A DNA stretch of 64,000 bases from Streptomyces sp. NBC_01262 (lineage in GTDB: Bacteria > Actinomycetota > Actinomycetes > Streptomycetales > Streptomycetaceae), in assembly GCF_036226365.1 (NCBI RefSeq), contig NZ_CP108462.1, forward strand, positions 62,001-126,000, given 5' to 3'. The translations under genes were made by a program, and so were the position numbers. The notes below the pieces were generated by a model. It was given only the letters and a program-made list of their open reading frames with translations. It was not told where the DNA came from and made no database searches. Each line of letters begins with the position of its first letter. The first letter of the stretch is position 1. Shown here piece after piece: positions 17,741 through 26,445 of the stretch.

Positions 17741-18784
17741 ATGACGCTCGAGCCCGACCGCATCCGCCAGCTGCTGCACGACGGCGCCTGCGACAAGGTC
17801 TACCCCGGCGCGGTCTGGGCTGTTGGCAACCCCGACGGCACGCACGCCACCGGTGCCACTGGCGTCCTAGACCCCGATGAACCCGAACTTCCCATGCGCA
17901 CCGACACTGTCTTCGACATCGCCAGCCTCACGAAGATCCTCGCCGTCTGGTCCACCATCGGCGCCCTGTGGGAGGACGGCAAACTCCCGCTCGACGACGC
18001 CCTGGACACGCTCTGGCCAGAGACCGAAGGCCACCCCCTCGGCCAGGTGACCACCCGCCAACTGCTCACCCACACCGCCGGCCTGCCACTGCGCGCCAAC
18101 CTGAAGAACCTCTACGGCACCGACCCCCAGGACATCCGCGACGGCGTCCTGCGCGAAACCCTCCACTGCCCACCCGCCCAAGCCGTGGAGTACACCGACC
18201 GCGCCGCCCTGATCCTTGGCTACCTGGCCGAACACCTCTCCGGCACGCCGCTGAACCAGCTCGCCCGCCAGCGGATCTGGGAACCACTGGGCATGATCGC
18301 AACCCGCTTCGGCCCCCTGCCCGCCGACATCGCCGCCCGGTGCGCCCCCACCGAACGGGACCCCGACACCGACACCCACCTCAAAGGCACCCCTCACGAC
18401 TTCTCCGCCCGCCTCCTCGGCGGCACCTGCGGCATCGCCGGCGCCTTCTCCGACCTCAACGACCTCGCGACCTTCCTCCGCTACTTGCTCGACCCCGCAC
18501 AGATTCCCAACCAGCCCGGCTTCGGCCCCGCTTGGGTTGAGGAGTCGCTGCAGGTCCACACCGGGGACCTCGAGCCTGTCCGCGGCCTGTTCTGGCACCC
18601 CGCCCCCGCCACCGACCCGGCCCAGGGCACCTACGTGCACTACGGCTTCACCGGCACCGGCATGTGGATCAACCCCACACAAGACCGCTGGGCCGTCCTG
18701 CTCACCAACAAGCTCTACTACACCCGCGACCGCGGCCCCCTCACCGACGTACGCAACACCTTCCGCACGCTGGCCTTCGCCTGA
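17741..18784 (+). CDS. Serine hydrolase, beta-lactamase family (operon end)
   Basis: 347 residues. SLTK (DIASLTKIL, about residue 65) is the SxxK nucleophile, a YTD in AVEYTDRAAL occupies the YxN position, and HYGFTGTGMW replaces the KTG motif. No signal peptide is visible, which favours a cytosolic esterase, acyltransferase or amidase over a penicillin target. It begins 81 nt after the glycosyltransferase with its own AGGGAG ribosome site. It is the last gene of the 12-18.8 kb cluster. It is not closely similar to the duplicated hydrolase at 3.2 and 33.3 kb. Confidence 0.85.
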   Translation: MTLEPDRIRQLLHDGACDKVYPGAVWAVGNPDGTHATGATGVLDPDEPELPMRTDTVFDIASLTKILAVWSTIGALWEDGKLPLDDALDTLWPETEGHPLGQVTTRQLLTHTAGLPLRANLKNLYGTDPQDIRDGVLRETLHCPPAQAVEYTDRAALILGYLAEHLSGTPLNQLARQRIWEPLGMIATRFGPLPADIAARCAPTERDPDTDTHLKGTPHDFSARLLGGTCGIAGAFSDLNDLATFLRYLLDPAQIPNQPGFGPAWVEESLQVHTGDLEPVRGLFWHPAPATDPAQGTYVHYGFTGTGMWINPTQDRWAVLLTNKLYYTRDRGPLTDVRNTFRTLAFA

Positions 18785-18805
18785 CCAGCCACCGGGCGGC
18801 GGGGC

Positions 18806-20171
18806 TCAGCCTTCTTGCGGATCGGCTGGCTTGTCCGCGTCCGGCTGGTGAGCGCGGGTGACCAGATAGAGGCCAGCCAGCAGGACGAGGGCGACGCGGT
18901 GAGGCTGCGGCTCGTCGTCGGCGAGGTCATGGAGTTCGCCGTTGCGCAAATTCATGTCGCGCGCACCATCGGTCAGCAGCAGCCGCAGGAAATCCTGCCA
19001 GTCAGGGTCGAGCCCGGCCTCGGTCATGCGGTCGATGAGTGTGCCGAGCAGGCTGGCTCCTCCGCGCGTATCGCCCTGGGCGACACGGACAATGGGAACG
19101 TCCTGCTGCCGGAGCAGTTCGCGCAGCAGCCCTTCGACCCGGGGCATCGCCAGAGCGTAGGCGGCGGTGTACTCCTGCCGCCAGTAGTGCGGCAGTGCCA
19201 GGGCCAGCTTGCGGGCACGGCCCGGGGGCACCACCGGGAAATGGGTGAGCAGCTCGACGAGCGTGTCCTCGTTTGGGTCGAATTGTTCGCCGATCTGGTC
19301 CAGCGCTGCCGCAATACCCAGCCCCTTCAGTTCCATGGACACCAGCCGCCACTGCGCCGCGTGATTCGCCAGCGGATCCACCGCTGCGGGCGCGACCGGG
19401 ACCGGCCCCACCGGGTTGATCCGCACGGTGGAGGCGACGGAGAGAAAGACTGAGGACTGGGCGATGCGTTGCGCGGCGTTCCGGGCGTCGGCGGAGGTGC
19501 CAGCCGGAGAGGGGACAGCGGCCAGTCTTCCCAGTGCTTCGCCGAGGGTGGAGGCGCACCCACGGGGTATAGGCATCGAACATGGCCTTGGGCACGCGAA
19601 TGGTTGCCTCGAAGCGTGACATACCGAGATGTTCGGGGTCGGTACGCTGCATTCGCAGGACCGCCTCGTCATGCAGGTCCGTCAGGCCCCGGTCCCGGGC
19701 CATAGTCGCCGCCGGGCTCAGCCGGTCGATGCGCACGAAACCCGACAACCGCTCGGCATCCTCCAACACCGTTGTGACGATACGGCGGTCGAGGTCCGTG
19801 CGGGCCGCCACGTCCGTCTCCACGTCCCGGCACAATTCCAACAGGTCAACGAGCACAAAGGCGTCGGACGTGTACCGGTCGCAGGCCCTGACCAGAAGGC
19901 GACGGACGCGTTCGTCCACCGGCCGTCTCACGCTGAGAGCCCGCAACAACTGGAGGACAAGGCCAGGGGCGTCATCCTCGTCGTCGAGCATCGCCGTGAC
20001 GAGGTCCGTCATGACGCCGCGGACGCTGTCCTCGAGCGCGGTCTGGCTCAGGGAAGCGGCCAAGTCCTGGGCGACTGTCAAGCACTTATAGGCCTCGATC
20101 GCCTGCCGGGCATGCTGAAAGGCATTGTCCTTCCGGGCCTCCCGCAACAAGTGGTGCAGACGTGCCCGCAC
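18806..20171 (-). pseudogene. Large hypothetical protein (DUF4209-like end), frameshifted
   Basis: The N-terminal half (LREARKDNAFQHARQAIEAY to RVPKAMFDAYTP) and C-terminal half (RGCASTLGEALGRLAAVPSP to the stop at 18806) are in different frames that join near 19560. The C-terminus contains LRNGELHDLADDE, which recalls the RNxxxH motif of DUF4209 proteins; this is a tentative match. The start is uncertain (GTG 20171 used) and more may be missing upstream. It converges on the serine hydrolase at 18784. Confidence 0.6.
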
Positions 20172-20253
20172 CCCGGGATGCAATTGACGGCGCGGACTGC
20201 TCGCCGTGCGACAACAAGGCCCCCGACAGCCACTGAGGACCGCTAGAGTGCCC

Positions 20254-20279
20254 TGCCCTGCCCCCCGGGGGGCAGGGCA
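20254..20279. promoter_or_regulatory. Perfect 26-nt GC palindrome
   Basis: TGCCCTGCCCCCC and its exact complement with no loop, 37 nt before the methyltransferase start, and preceded by an extra CCCTGC half. As a hairpin in the leader it could be an attenuator or terminator; as DNA it could be an operator. It lies between divergent genes. Confidence 0.5.
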
Positions 20280-20315
20280 CTCGACCCCTTCAACCACCTT
20301 CGCGGAGGAAGCCCG

Positions 20316-20977
20316 TTGCCTGCCCAGCACAACATCGATTCAGAGCGCGAACTCTGGGACACGTACGCCGAGTCAACGAGTACGGATGTCTTCGAGTCCG
20401 AGCCCGTCTTCTGGTGGACGCAGTACGGCGACCATGGGCCCGGTATCGAACTTCTCGGTGATCCGGAATCGGTGCTTGAGATCGGGTGTGGCACGGGGCG
20501 CATGCTGGCCTTCCTGGCGCAACGGGGGGTCAAGGCGACCGGGGTAGATCTGTCGCCGGTCATGGTGAAGAACACTGCGGAGCGCTGGGGCCCGATGGGC
20601 GCGCAGTTCATCTGTGCCGAAGTGCTCGATCACCTTCGGGGAAGCGCGGAGACGTACGACGCTATCTACTCGATCTTCGGGGCCGTGTGGTTCAGCGACC
20701 CGGCGAAGTCTTCCCGCTGGTCCGTGAGCGGCTGAATCCTGGCGGGGTGTTGGCCTTCTCGCAACCGCCGGCCATCCCCGGGGCGTACGGGCCGCAGGGC
20801 ATGTACAAGGGCGGCTTCGCGGGGAAGGCGATGTTCACGTACCGGTACAGCTACACGCCCCGGAAGTGGTCGAACCTCCTCACCCGGGCGGGCTTCGATG
20901 ACGTTGACGTTCAGGTTCTCGACGCACCGGAGCCCGACCATATCGGGACACTGATCGTGCGGGCCGTAGCCCGCTGA
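20316..20977 (+). pseudogene. Class I SAM-dependent methyltransferase, frameshifted
   Basis: TTG start with GGAGGA 7 nt upstream. VLEIGCGTGRMLAFLAQRG is motif I, KATGVDLSP motif II and YDAIYSIFGAVWFSDPA motif IV. One base is missing near 20706; the other frame then continues EVFPLVRERLNPGGVLAFSQ to a normal end at 20977. Restored length is about 221 residues, typical of small-molecule methyltransferases. Either a recent pseudogene or a sequence error. Confidence 0.8.
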
Positions 20978-21082
20978 GAACCCCCGCCCCGTAGACGCCT
21001 ACACGCCTACCAGGGTGTCGGCGACGCGTGAATCCACCGCCCCGCTGAGCGTCATGGCATGACTCCTGACACCGGGCAGTAG

Positions 21083-21950
21083 CCCGTCCCCGCAACCCCC
21101 CATCTCGCTCGCCGACCGGTCAGCGAGGACCACCAGGTCGCCGTCGCTGTCGCGCTGTCCGGCAGCGATGAAGGCCGTGGCGAAGCCGACCGGCTCTCCC
21201 TTCAGTCCGAGCTGGCCGACCTCAACCGGTACCAGGACACGGCCGCGCACGACCTGCAGACGCTCTGCGAGGCAATCGTGACCCACACGGCGGCCACCTC
21301 GCTGAAGGACTTCATCACCGAACAACTGCCGGAGCCGTCCGGCGCCAGGGTCCTGGGCTGCATCCTGCAGCTCACCGATGTCGAGGACGGCGCCCGGGTC
21401 TGGTGGCAGTACGCCGCCGGCGCAGGAGACAGCATCGCCTCCTACTGCCTGTACCTGTACCACCTCGCGCTCGGGGAGACCGACCTGGCCTCCCTGTGGC
21501 GTGAGCAGACCGGCATCGACATCCAACCCGACATCGCGAACGTCCCCCTCGCCTGCGACACCGAGTACGCCTTCGACTCCAGCATGCCGACCGTGCTCCG
21601 GGTCCTGGGCCACCTCATCACCGCCCAGGCCGACCGGCCGCGAACCGACGTCTTCGACGCCGTCATGGACTACGTCCCCTGCGCGGTCACCATCGGCTAC
21701 CTCGACCCCGACCCCGAGATCATCGACGTCCCCCCCGTTGCCCGCGCCGGACTTCGCCGACCACATCGGGGTCATCCTGTCCGCGACGACCGGACTTCCT
21801 GCCGGCTACGGGCGGCCGCAGCGGCAGCCCGTAGCATCGCCCAGGCTCCGCCGCCGACAGCCGGGCGCATCCGCCATGCGTCCCGGGCCGCGCGACCATG
21901 CCCGCGGGGAGGAACCGTCGCCCGAGCAGCCCGTGGGCGGGCACCGCTGA
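21083..21950 (+). pseudogene. Hypothetical protein typical of Streptomyces, broken
   Basis: The frame opens after a stop at about 21080 with no start codon until GTG 21278, yet residues before it (RLSLQSELADLNRYQDTAAH) look native. The body includes VLGCILQLTDVEDGARVWWQ and SYCLYLYHLALGETDLAS. At a run of seven C near 21731 the frame shifts to PLPAPDFADHIGVILS. Both the missing start and the shift suggest decay or assembly error. I do not know a function. Confidence 0.5.
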
Positions 21951-22000
21951 CCCGGGCAGCGCTCCGGCTGCGCGGCGATGCCGGGAGCGACCTTCCGCGG

Positions 22001-22030
22001 TAGATGACACTTGGACGAACCATCTGCCAC
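22001..22030. repeat. Second copy of the IS-end-like sequence at 653-682
   Basis: Matches 653-682 at 26 of 30 positions (TAGATGACACTTGG, then CATCTGCCAC). It lies just beyond the 3' end of the CGNR gene. Together the two copies suggest a dispersed element terminus. Confidence 0.5.
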
Positions 22031-22061
22031 TCAGGGAGAAAGTGTCTGCCGCGGCTGCGGC

Positions 22062-22649
22062 TCAACCTTGTGAGGTCTTGCGTGCACGGAAGGCTGCAGC
22101 TTTGACTCGGCTGCGGCAGGCGTTCGAGCAGAAGTGGCGTACGGCGTTACGAGAGTTGTCGACGTAGACGCGGTCGCATTGCGGGGCTGTGCAGACGCCG
22201 AGGCGTCCTGCGAGGTCGCTGCCGATGGCCAGGGCAAGGGCGGTCGCGCATCCGGCGCTCCAGCCCACGGAGAGAGTGTCGTGGGCGCCGTGGAAGTGGA
22301 CTTGCCAGGGCTCGCCGTCAATGCGGTCGAGTTGAGGGCGAGCACCGGTGGTGCGCAGCAGGACGTTCACAAGTTCTGCCGCCTGGTCGGTACGGCCGCT
22401 GTCGACGGCGTCGAACACCGCCCTCATCTGCTGGGCGGTGTGCGCGAGATAGGCCGCGTGTACCTGTTCGACTGTGGTGCGGTCAGGTGCGGGCGGCAGT
22501 GCGTCGTGGACTGCCTGGGGGAGCTGGTCGCCGTGCGGGGCGGTGTAGGGGCGGCCTTGCCGGGAGCCGTCGGTCAGCACATTCACGAGTGAGACGGCTA
22601 CATCGAGCAGCGTCGCCACGTGACCATCGAACATCACTTGACTGGTCAC
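22062..22649 (-). CDS. CGNR zinc-finger (ABATE-type) regulator
   Basis: 195 residues. The C-terminal zinc finger is clear: CTAPQCDRVYVDNSRN, then RHFCSNACRSRVKAAAFRAR (four Cys). The N-terminal ABATE-like helical domain precedes it. Such proteins are putative stress or drug-responsive DNA-binding regulators. It is divergent from the MFS gene at 22715, whose expression it probably controls. Confidence 0.9.
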   Translation of the reverse strand: MTSQVMFDGHVATLLDVAVSLVNVLTDGSRQGRPYTAPHGDQLPQAVHDALPPAPDRTTVEQVHAAYLAHTAQQMRAVFDAVDSGRTDQAAELVNVLLRTTGARPQLDRIDGEPWQVHFHGAHDTLSVGWSAGCATALALAIGSDLAGRLGVCTAPQCDRVYVDNSRNAVRHFCSNACRSRVKAAAFRARKTSQG

Positions 22650-22714
22650 TCCTTCGGGCTCTAGCGTTTCATTACGTCACCGACGATATCTGTTTCGCCG
22701 GTGACGGGTGAGGG

Positions 22715-23950
22715 GTGAGGTCTATGCAGGGCAGGAAGCGGTTGCCGCGTGCGGTGCGGTTGCTGATTGTGGCGCGGGCGGTCAACCGGCTGGGAGCGTT
22801 CTCCCTGTCGTTCGTCACCGTGCTCATCACGACCAGGTTCGGGGCCAGCAGCGCCGTCGCCGGATGCGTCAGCGCCGCCTTCGGCCTCGCCACGATTCCC
22901 TCACGCTTGGTCGGCGGACGCCTGGCCGATCGGATCGGCCGACGCCGCACGATCGTGGTGGGCCTGACAGGGTGCGCGGTGGCGCAGCTGGGACTCGCCG
23001 CGGCCGACAGCCTGACACCGGCCATCTGCTTCGCAGTTCTGCTGGGCCTGGTCTTCGAGATCTACGAACCGCCGAGCCAGGCCATGATCGCTGATGTGCT
23101 GACGCCAAGTGAGCACGTTCGCGCCTACGGCCTGCTGAACGCGGCTTTGGCCGCGGCGGGCATGGGTGCTGGACTTGTGGCGGCAGGGCTGGGCCGCTGG
23201 GATCTGCGGTGGCTGTTCGTCGTTGACGCCCTCACGTGCCTGCTCTGCGCGCTCACCGTGCGCCTAGTGCTCCCCGCCGACCACCGCACGACCGCGGCAG
23301 CGGCACCCGACCAGACGCCCGCCGTCACCCCGTGGCGTGATCGTGCCCTGCTGCTCATGCTCGCAACAGGGACACTGTTCGCCGTGATCTACCTCCAGAT
23401 CATGATCACGCTCCCGCTCTCCATGGACCATGAAGGACTGCGGCCTACCGACGCCGGTCTGTTGTTCACCACCTCCGCACTCACCATCAGCGCAGGCCAA
23501 CCGCTACTGCGCTGGAGCCGGCTCTCCATGCTCTCGGCGCCGGTCGCCTTCGCCGCCGGGTACCTGCTGCTGGCACTGGGGCTGGGTGGATACGCGCTCG
23601 CTCACAACCTGACCGCCTACCTGGCGGCAACCGTCGTGTGGAGCGCGGGCGACTTGCTCCTTGTGGGCCGTGCATACGCGGTCGTCGCGCGTCTGGCCCC
23701 ACCCGGCGGAAGGGGGCGCTATCTGGCTGTCTACGGCACCAGTTGGGGCATCGCGGGGATCGCAGCCCCTTTGATGGGGACGCAACTGATCGAGCATGCC
23801 GGACCAGCCGGACTGTGGAGTGCGATGGCGCTCGTGAGCCTGCTGCTTGCGGCGCTACAGCCCACTCTGGTGCGGGGTGCCACTTTCCACGGTAATGACC
23901 ACCAACTTGATTCAGCGCCCGCTGAGTTGCAGGACGAGCGGGCTGGATGA
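22715..23950 (+). CDS. MFS transporter (third), next to CGNR regulator
   Basis: About 411 residues with twelve hydrophobic segments. The MFS signature loop GGRLADRIGRRRTIVVGL lies after helix 2, and FEIYEPPSQAMIAD follows in helix 4. GTG 22715 gives the longest frame; ATG 22724, 3 nt after GGGGTGAGG, is also plausible. The divergent partner at 22649 is a CGNR regulator, a common exporter/sensor arrangement. Substrate unknown. Confidence 0.88.
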   Translation: MRSMQGRKRLPRAVRLLIVARAVNRLGAFSLSFVTVLITTRFGASSAVAGCVSAAFGLATIPSRLVGGRLADRIGRRRTIVVGLTGCAVAQLGLAAADSLTPAICFAVLLGLVFEIYEPPSQAMIADVLTPSEHVRAYGLLNAALAAAGMGAGLVAAGLGRWDLRWLFVVDALTCLLCALTVRLVLPADHRTTAAAAPDQTPAVTPWRDRALLLMLATGTLFAVIYLQIMITLPLSMDHEGLRPTDAGLLFTTSALTISAGQPLLRWSRLSMLSAPVAFAAGYLLLALGLGGYALAHNLTAYLAATVVWSAGDLLLVGRAYAVVARLAPPGGRGRYLAVYGTSWGIAGIAAPLMGTQLIEHAGPAGLWSAMALVSLLLAALQPTLVRGATFHGNDHQLDSAPAELQDERAG

Positions 23951-24306
23951 CCTGTGTCCTCGACTCGCGTCCGAGCTGGGTGTCAGTCGCTCCGAACAAC
24001 AGATACAGGTGTCATCAACGATGACCATCCAGTGTCATGTAGAGCGATCAGTCGAGTTCGGAAACCCTGCCCCGCCATGCGTCGCTGTGGCAACTACCTC
24101 GAAAAGTCGCACATGATTCGCAATGCGCCCATCGACGGTGCACCACTTCAAGGGGGAAGTGGGGCGACGCGCGTGCCGTGAGACGCGTCACGGACCCTCG
24201 ACGGGAGTCGGCCGACAAGCTGGTCAGGGAGCGGCGGCGGGTTCACCGGCGCGGTGATCAGTTGTGGTCGTCAGCCCCAACCACGCCCCGATAGCAAGGA
24301 AGCGCT
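23951..24306. other. Gene-free 356 bp
   Basis: No convincing ORF. At about 24037 TAGAGCGATCAGTC resembles TGGAGCGATCAGAC at about 563, near the IS-end-like repeat of 609-662, so this gap may hold further insertion-sequence remains. Confidence 0.4.
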
Positions 24307-24876
24307 ATGAACAGCGAAAACACCTGGGTGACCTCGGCCGGCGGACCTCTGATCCTCATTCCCCAGTCCGTCTGCCACCACTGGGGCGGCGCCCCGCGCA
24401 CCTATCCCGACGACGAAGGCGACTACGGACGCGCCTGCGAGGTCGACGGCTACGTGGGACTCATCGACGTCGGAGGCGTACAGGCGCTCGTCCTGGGCGA
24501 CATGCCGGCCCGCACCACGTTCCTTCCCCAGCACAACGTCCTGGTCAGGGAGATCGCCGGCGACGAAGACGATGCGAACCTCTCCGCCCTCGTCGCCGAT
24601 CTGCTTCCCCGCGTGGAATGGGAATCGGGCCCCACCTGGACCATCAATGAGCCGGTCGTCCTCTTCGACTCCGTCTACGAATCCACCGAGATCGCCACGG
24701 AGGAACACCTACGCATCGACCTCCAAACGGGCGAGTACCTGATCGAGGCGGGATACATCGACGTCCCCAGTGAGTACCTCATCCTCGTGCGCCTCCTCCG
24801 CGACCGGCTGCCACCCTCAGCCGGTCGAGATGGACAGCCCGCCGCGTCCAACGCTCGGGGAGAGATCCAGTGCTGA
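24307..24876 (+). CDS. Imm21-family immunity protein
   Basis: 189 residues. WVTSAGGPLILIPQSVCHHWGG at the start and acidic, hydrophobic-core segments (YVGLIDVGGVQALVLGDMPA, WTINEPVVLFDS) fit the Imm21 family of polymorphic-toxin immunity proteins. It would bind and neutralise a nuclease or similar toxin in the cytosol. No toxin gene is adjacent. Its stop overlaps the following SUKH-4 gene start, so the two immunity genes are coupled. Confidence 0.8.
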   Translation: MNSENTWVTSAGGPLILIPQSVCHHWGGAPRTYPDDEGDYGRACEVDGYVGLIDVGGVQALVLGDMPARTTFLPQHNVLVREIAGDEDDANLSALVADLLPRVEWESGPTWTINEPVVLFDSVYESTEIATEEHLRIDLQTGEYLIEAGYIDVPSEYLILVRLLRDRLPPSAGRDGQPAASNARGEIQC

Positions 24877-25307
24877 CCTACGAAGACATGACCGCATGGG
24901 CCGGAGCCGAGCACGTCACCCGGGCTGACCCTGCCGACCTGGCCAGCTGGCGCATCCCCGAGCGCCAGAAGGACCTGCTCGTGAACATCGGCGTTCCCAT
25001 CGTCGATCAACTGATTGAGTACGTCACGTTCCAGACGGACCCGGACCCCGCCCTCCAGACCGCATCGGGAACCGTCCTCTATCAGCTCTCCCGGAACCAT
25101 CACGGCGACCTCGTGCCAGGTCTGCAATGGGCTTTCGGCGTCGAGCCGGAGACCGGAAAGGTCTACTACGTCTTGCCCGACGGGGAAGCCTGGTTCGCCA
25201 ACTCCTCCATCGACCTCTGGCTACAGACACTGCATCACTACGGCCGACGAGTGAGCCAGTCTCCGATCCTCAACGACCCGGACGAGCACGAGGACGAAGG
25301 GGTCTGA
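24870..25307 (+). CDS. SUKH-4-family immunity protein
   Basis: 145 residues from a GTG overlapping the Imm21 stop. LTYEDMTAWAGAEHVTR, LASWRIPERQKDLLVNIGVP and the late AFGVEPETGKVYYVLPDG fit the SUKH superfamily (SMI1/KNR4 fold) in its SUKH-4 branch. Members bind nuclease or deaminase toxins. Paired with Imm21 it looks like a cassette that protects against foreign toxins without encoding one. Confidence 0.8.
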   Translation: MLTYEDMTAWAGAEHVTRADPADLASWRIPERQKDLLVNIGVPIVDQLIEYVTFQTDPDPALQTASGTVLYQLSRNHHGDLVPGLQWAFGVEPETGKVYYVLPDGEAWFANSSIDLWLQTLHHYGRRVSQSPILNDPDEHEDEGV

Positions 25308-25313
25308 TGCAGG

Positions 25314-25606
25314 TCAGGCTTGGCGGGCGCGCCGGTTGGTCCACCAGGTGAGGCGGTCGGCGGAATCCTGCGGCATCACGCTGTGGGGTACGGACTGGGC
25401 GGCCACAACGGCGAGTCCGGCCAGGACGGTGAGGACGATGGGTTGCAGGGGGCGCCGGCGAGGGCAGCCGCGATGCTGCCGGTGCTGCTCCGGCCCGCTC
25501 CGGCGAGCTGGGCGGTCCGGCCAGGTACGGGCGGAGTGGCAGAAGCGGCAGGGTGGGATGACTTGAGGTGATTTCCTGCGGTCCGGGCTGTGGGGTGGGC
25601 ATGCTG
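25314..25606 (-). pseudogene. Possible small membrane-protein remnant
   Basis: A reverse frame ending at 25314 encodes PCRFCHSARTWP, RRRPLQPIVLTVLAGLAVVA (one membrane segment) and a hydrophilic tail DRLTWWTNRRARQA. No start codon is found before the hairpin at 25607-25628. It could be a decayed transfer-type gene of an integrative element. Low certainty. Confidence 0.25.
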
Positions 25607-25628
25607 GGTTCCTGCCTCGGCAGGAACC
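25607..25628. repeat. Perfect 10-bp stem hairpin
   Basis: GGTTCCTGCC and GGCAGGAACC flank a 2-nt TC turn. Compact GC stems of this form mark IS200/IS605-like ends or terminators; no transposase is beside it. Confidence 0.5.
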
Positions 25629-25718
25629 TCTCCTTCCGGAGCGTGCACCCGACGGGGCGGAATATCTTGCCTCGCCCTGGGGCGTGCCCTGCCGTCACCT
25701 GCTCCGTTGAACCTGGGC

Positions 25719-25919
25719 ATGGACATCCCCGCTGATGAGCAGCTGTCTCCGTTCCCCTTTCCGCGCGTCGTCGTCGTCGAGCTGCGCGGGCCAGCGGAGG
25801 AGGTGGCCGCGGTGCAGGCCTGGATCGAGGCGCAGGCCCTGTACTCCGACGCGACGACCGTCGGCGTGTTCGGCGGCAAGGTCAGCTGCCAAATGAACGT
25901 CGTGGTCGGCGAGGAGTAG
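25719..25919 (+). CDS. Small hypothetical protein
   Basis: 66 residues from the ATG at 25719 (MDIPADEQLSPFPFPRVVVV), with a helical middle (EEVAAVQAWIEAQALYSDA) and a beta end. It resembles small accessory proteins of Streptomyces integrative elements, but I cannot name a family. The next 309 bp (25920-26228) show no gene. Confidence 0.45.
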   Translation: MDIPADEQLSPFPFPRVVVVELRGPAEEVAAVQAWIEAQALYSDATTVGVFGGKVSCQMNVVVGEE

Positions 25920-26228
25920 CGGAGAAACCACAGCTCATCTCCAGGGTGAGTTGGCCCAGGCAGGCCGACATCTGACGTGCGGGTCGCGATCGGGGACCGC
26001 TGTGCGAAGCCGCGGCCAGCCATGGGGTGCGCCACGCAGCGTGACACGGGTGAAGTACGAACAAGGTCGACTGGGCGGATCTGAACCGGCCCCGACCCGT
26101 GACGCGACGCCGGAAGTACTGCGGTACGGCCTGCCGGTCCCGGGCACACCGCCGTCGCCGCGCAACGGGAGGCAACCGGCTGGTTCGAGGTACGCGTAGG
26201 GCGGGGCGGCCTGGGACCTTGCGGGAGG

Positions 26229-26345
26229 ATGCCCGCCACCGTGGCCCGGCTGAGCATCACGGTCGGGCTGGTCTCGATTCCTATGCGCGTCCACAGCGCG
26301 GTCGCCGAGCACACGACGGCGGGCTCAGGCCGTTCACCTTGGTGA
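26229..26345 (+). pseudogene. Ku-like N-terminal remnant
   Basis: A 38-codon frame after GGGAGG reads RLSITVGLVSIPMRVHSAVAE, which resembles the first strand of bacterial Ku (SFGLVxVPVKxxSA). A shifted frame then gives QAVHLGD, similar to the following Ku QVH block. Nothing else of Ku or LigD is present. Probably a fragment of one of the several Ku genes Streptomyces carry. Confidence 0.4.
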
Positions 26346-26421
26346 TGTGCTTCCACAGGACCCCGAGCCGTTTGCCGACGGCCGTCAGGGTGTGGTCGGC
26401 ACGCACCGTGTGCGTGGGGGT

Positions 26422-26445
26422 GCGGTCACGGTGTGCCGTGACCGC
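26422..26445 (-). terminator. Hairpin overlapping the amidase stop
   Basis: GCGGTCACGG-TGTG-CCGTGACCGC, a perfect 10-bp stem. It includes the TGA of the leftward amidase gene, so it encodes the last residues and can act as terminator. Confidence 0.65.

Noticed and set aside
24307..25307. Toxin-antitoxin module
   Set aside because: Both proteins are immunity-type folds; no toxin-like partner is adjacent.
25920..26228. Possible gene between the small ORF and the Ku remnant
   Set aside because: Frames on both strands have shadow-like composition and no start with a ribosome site.
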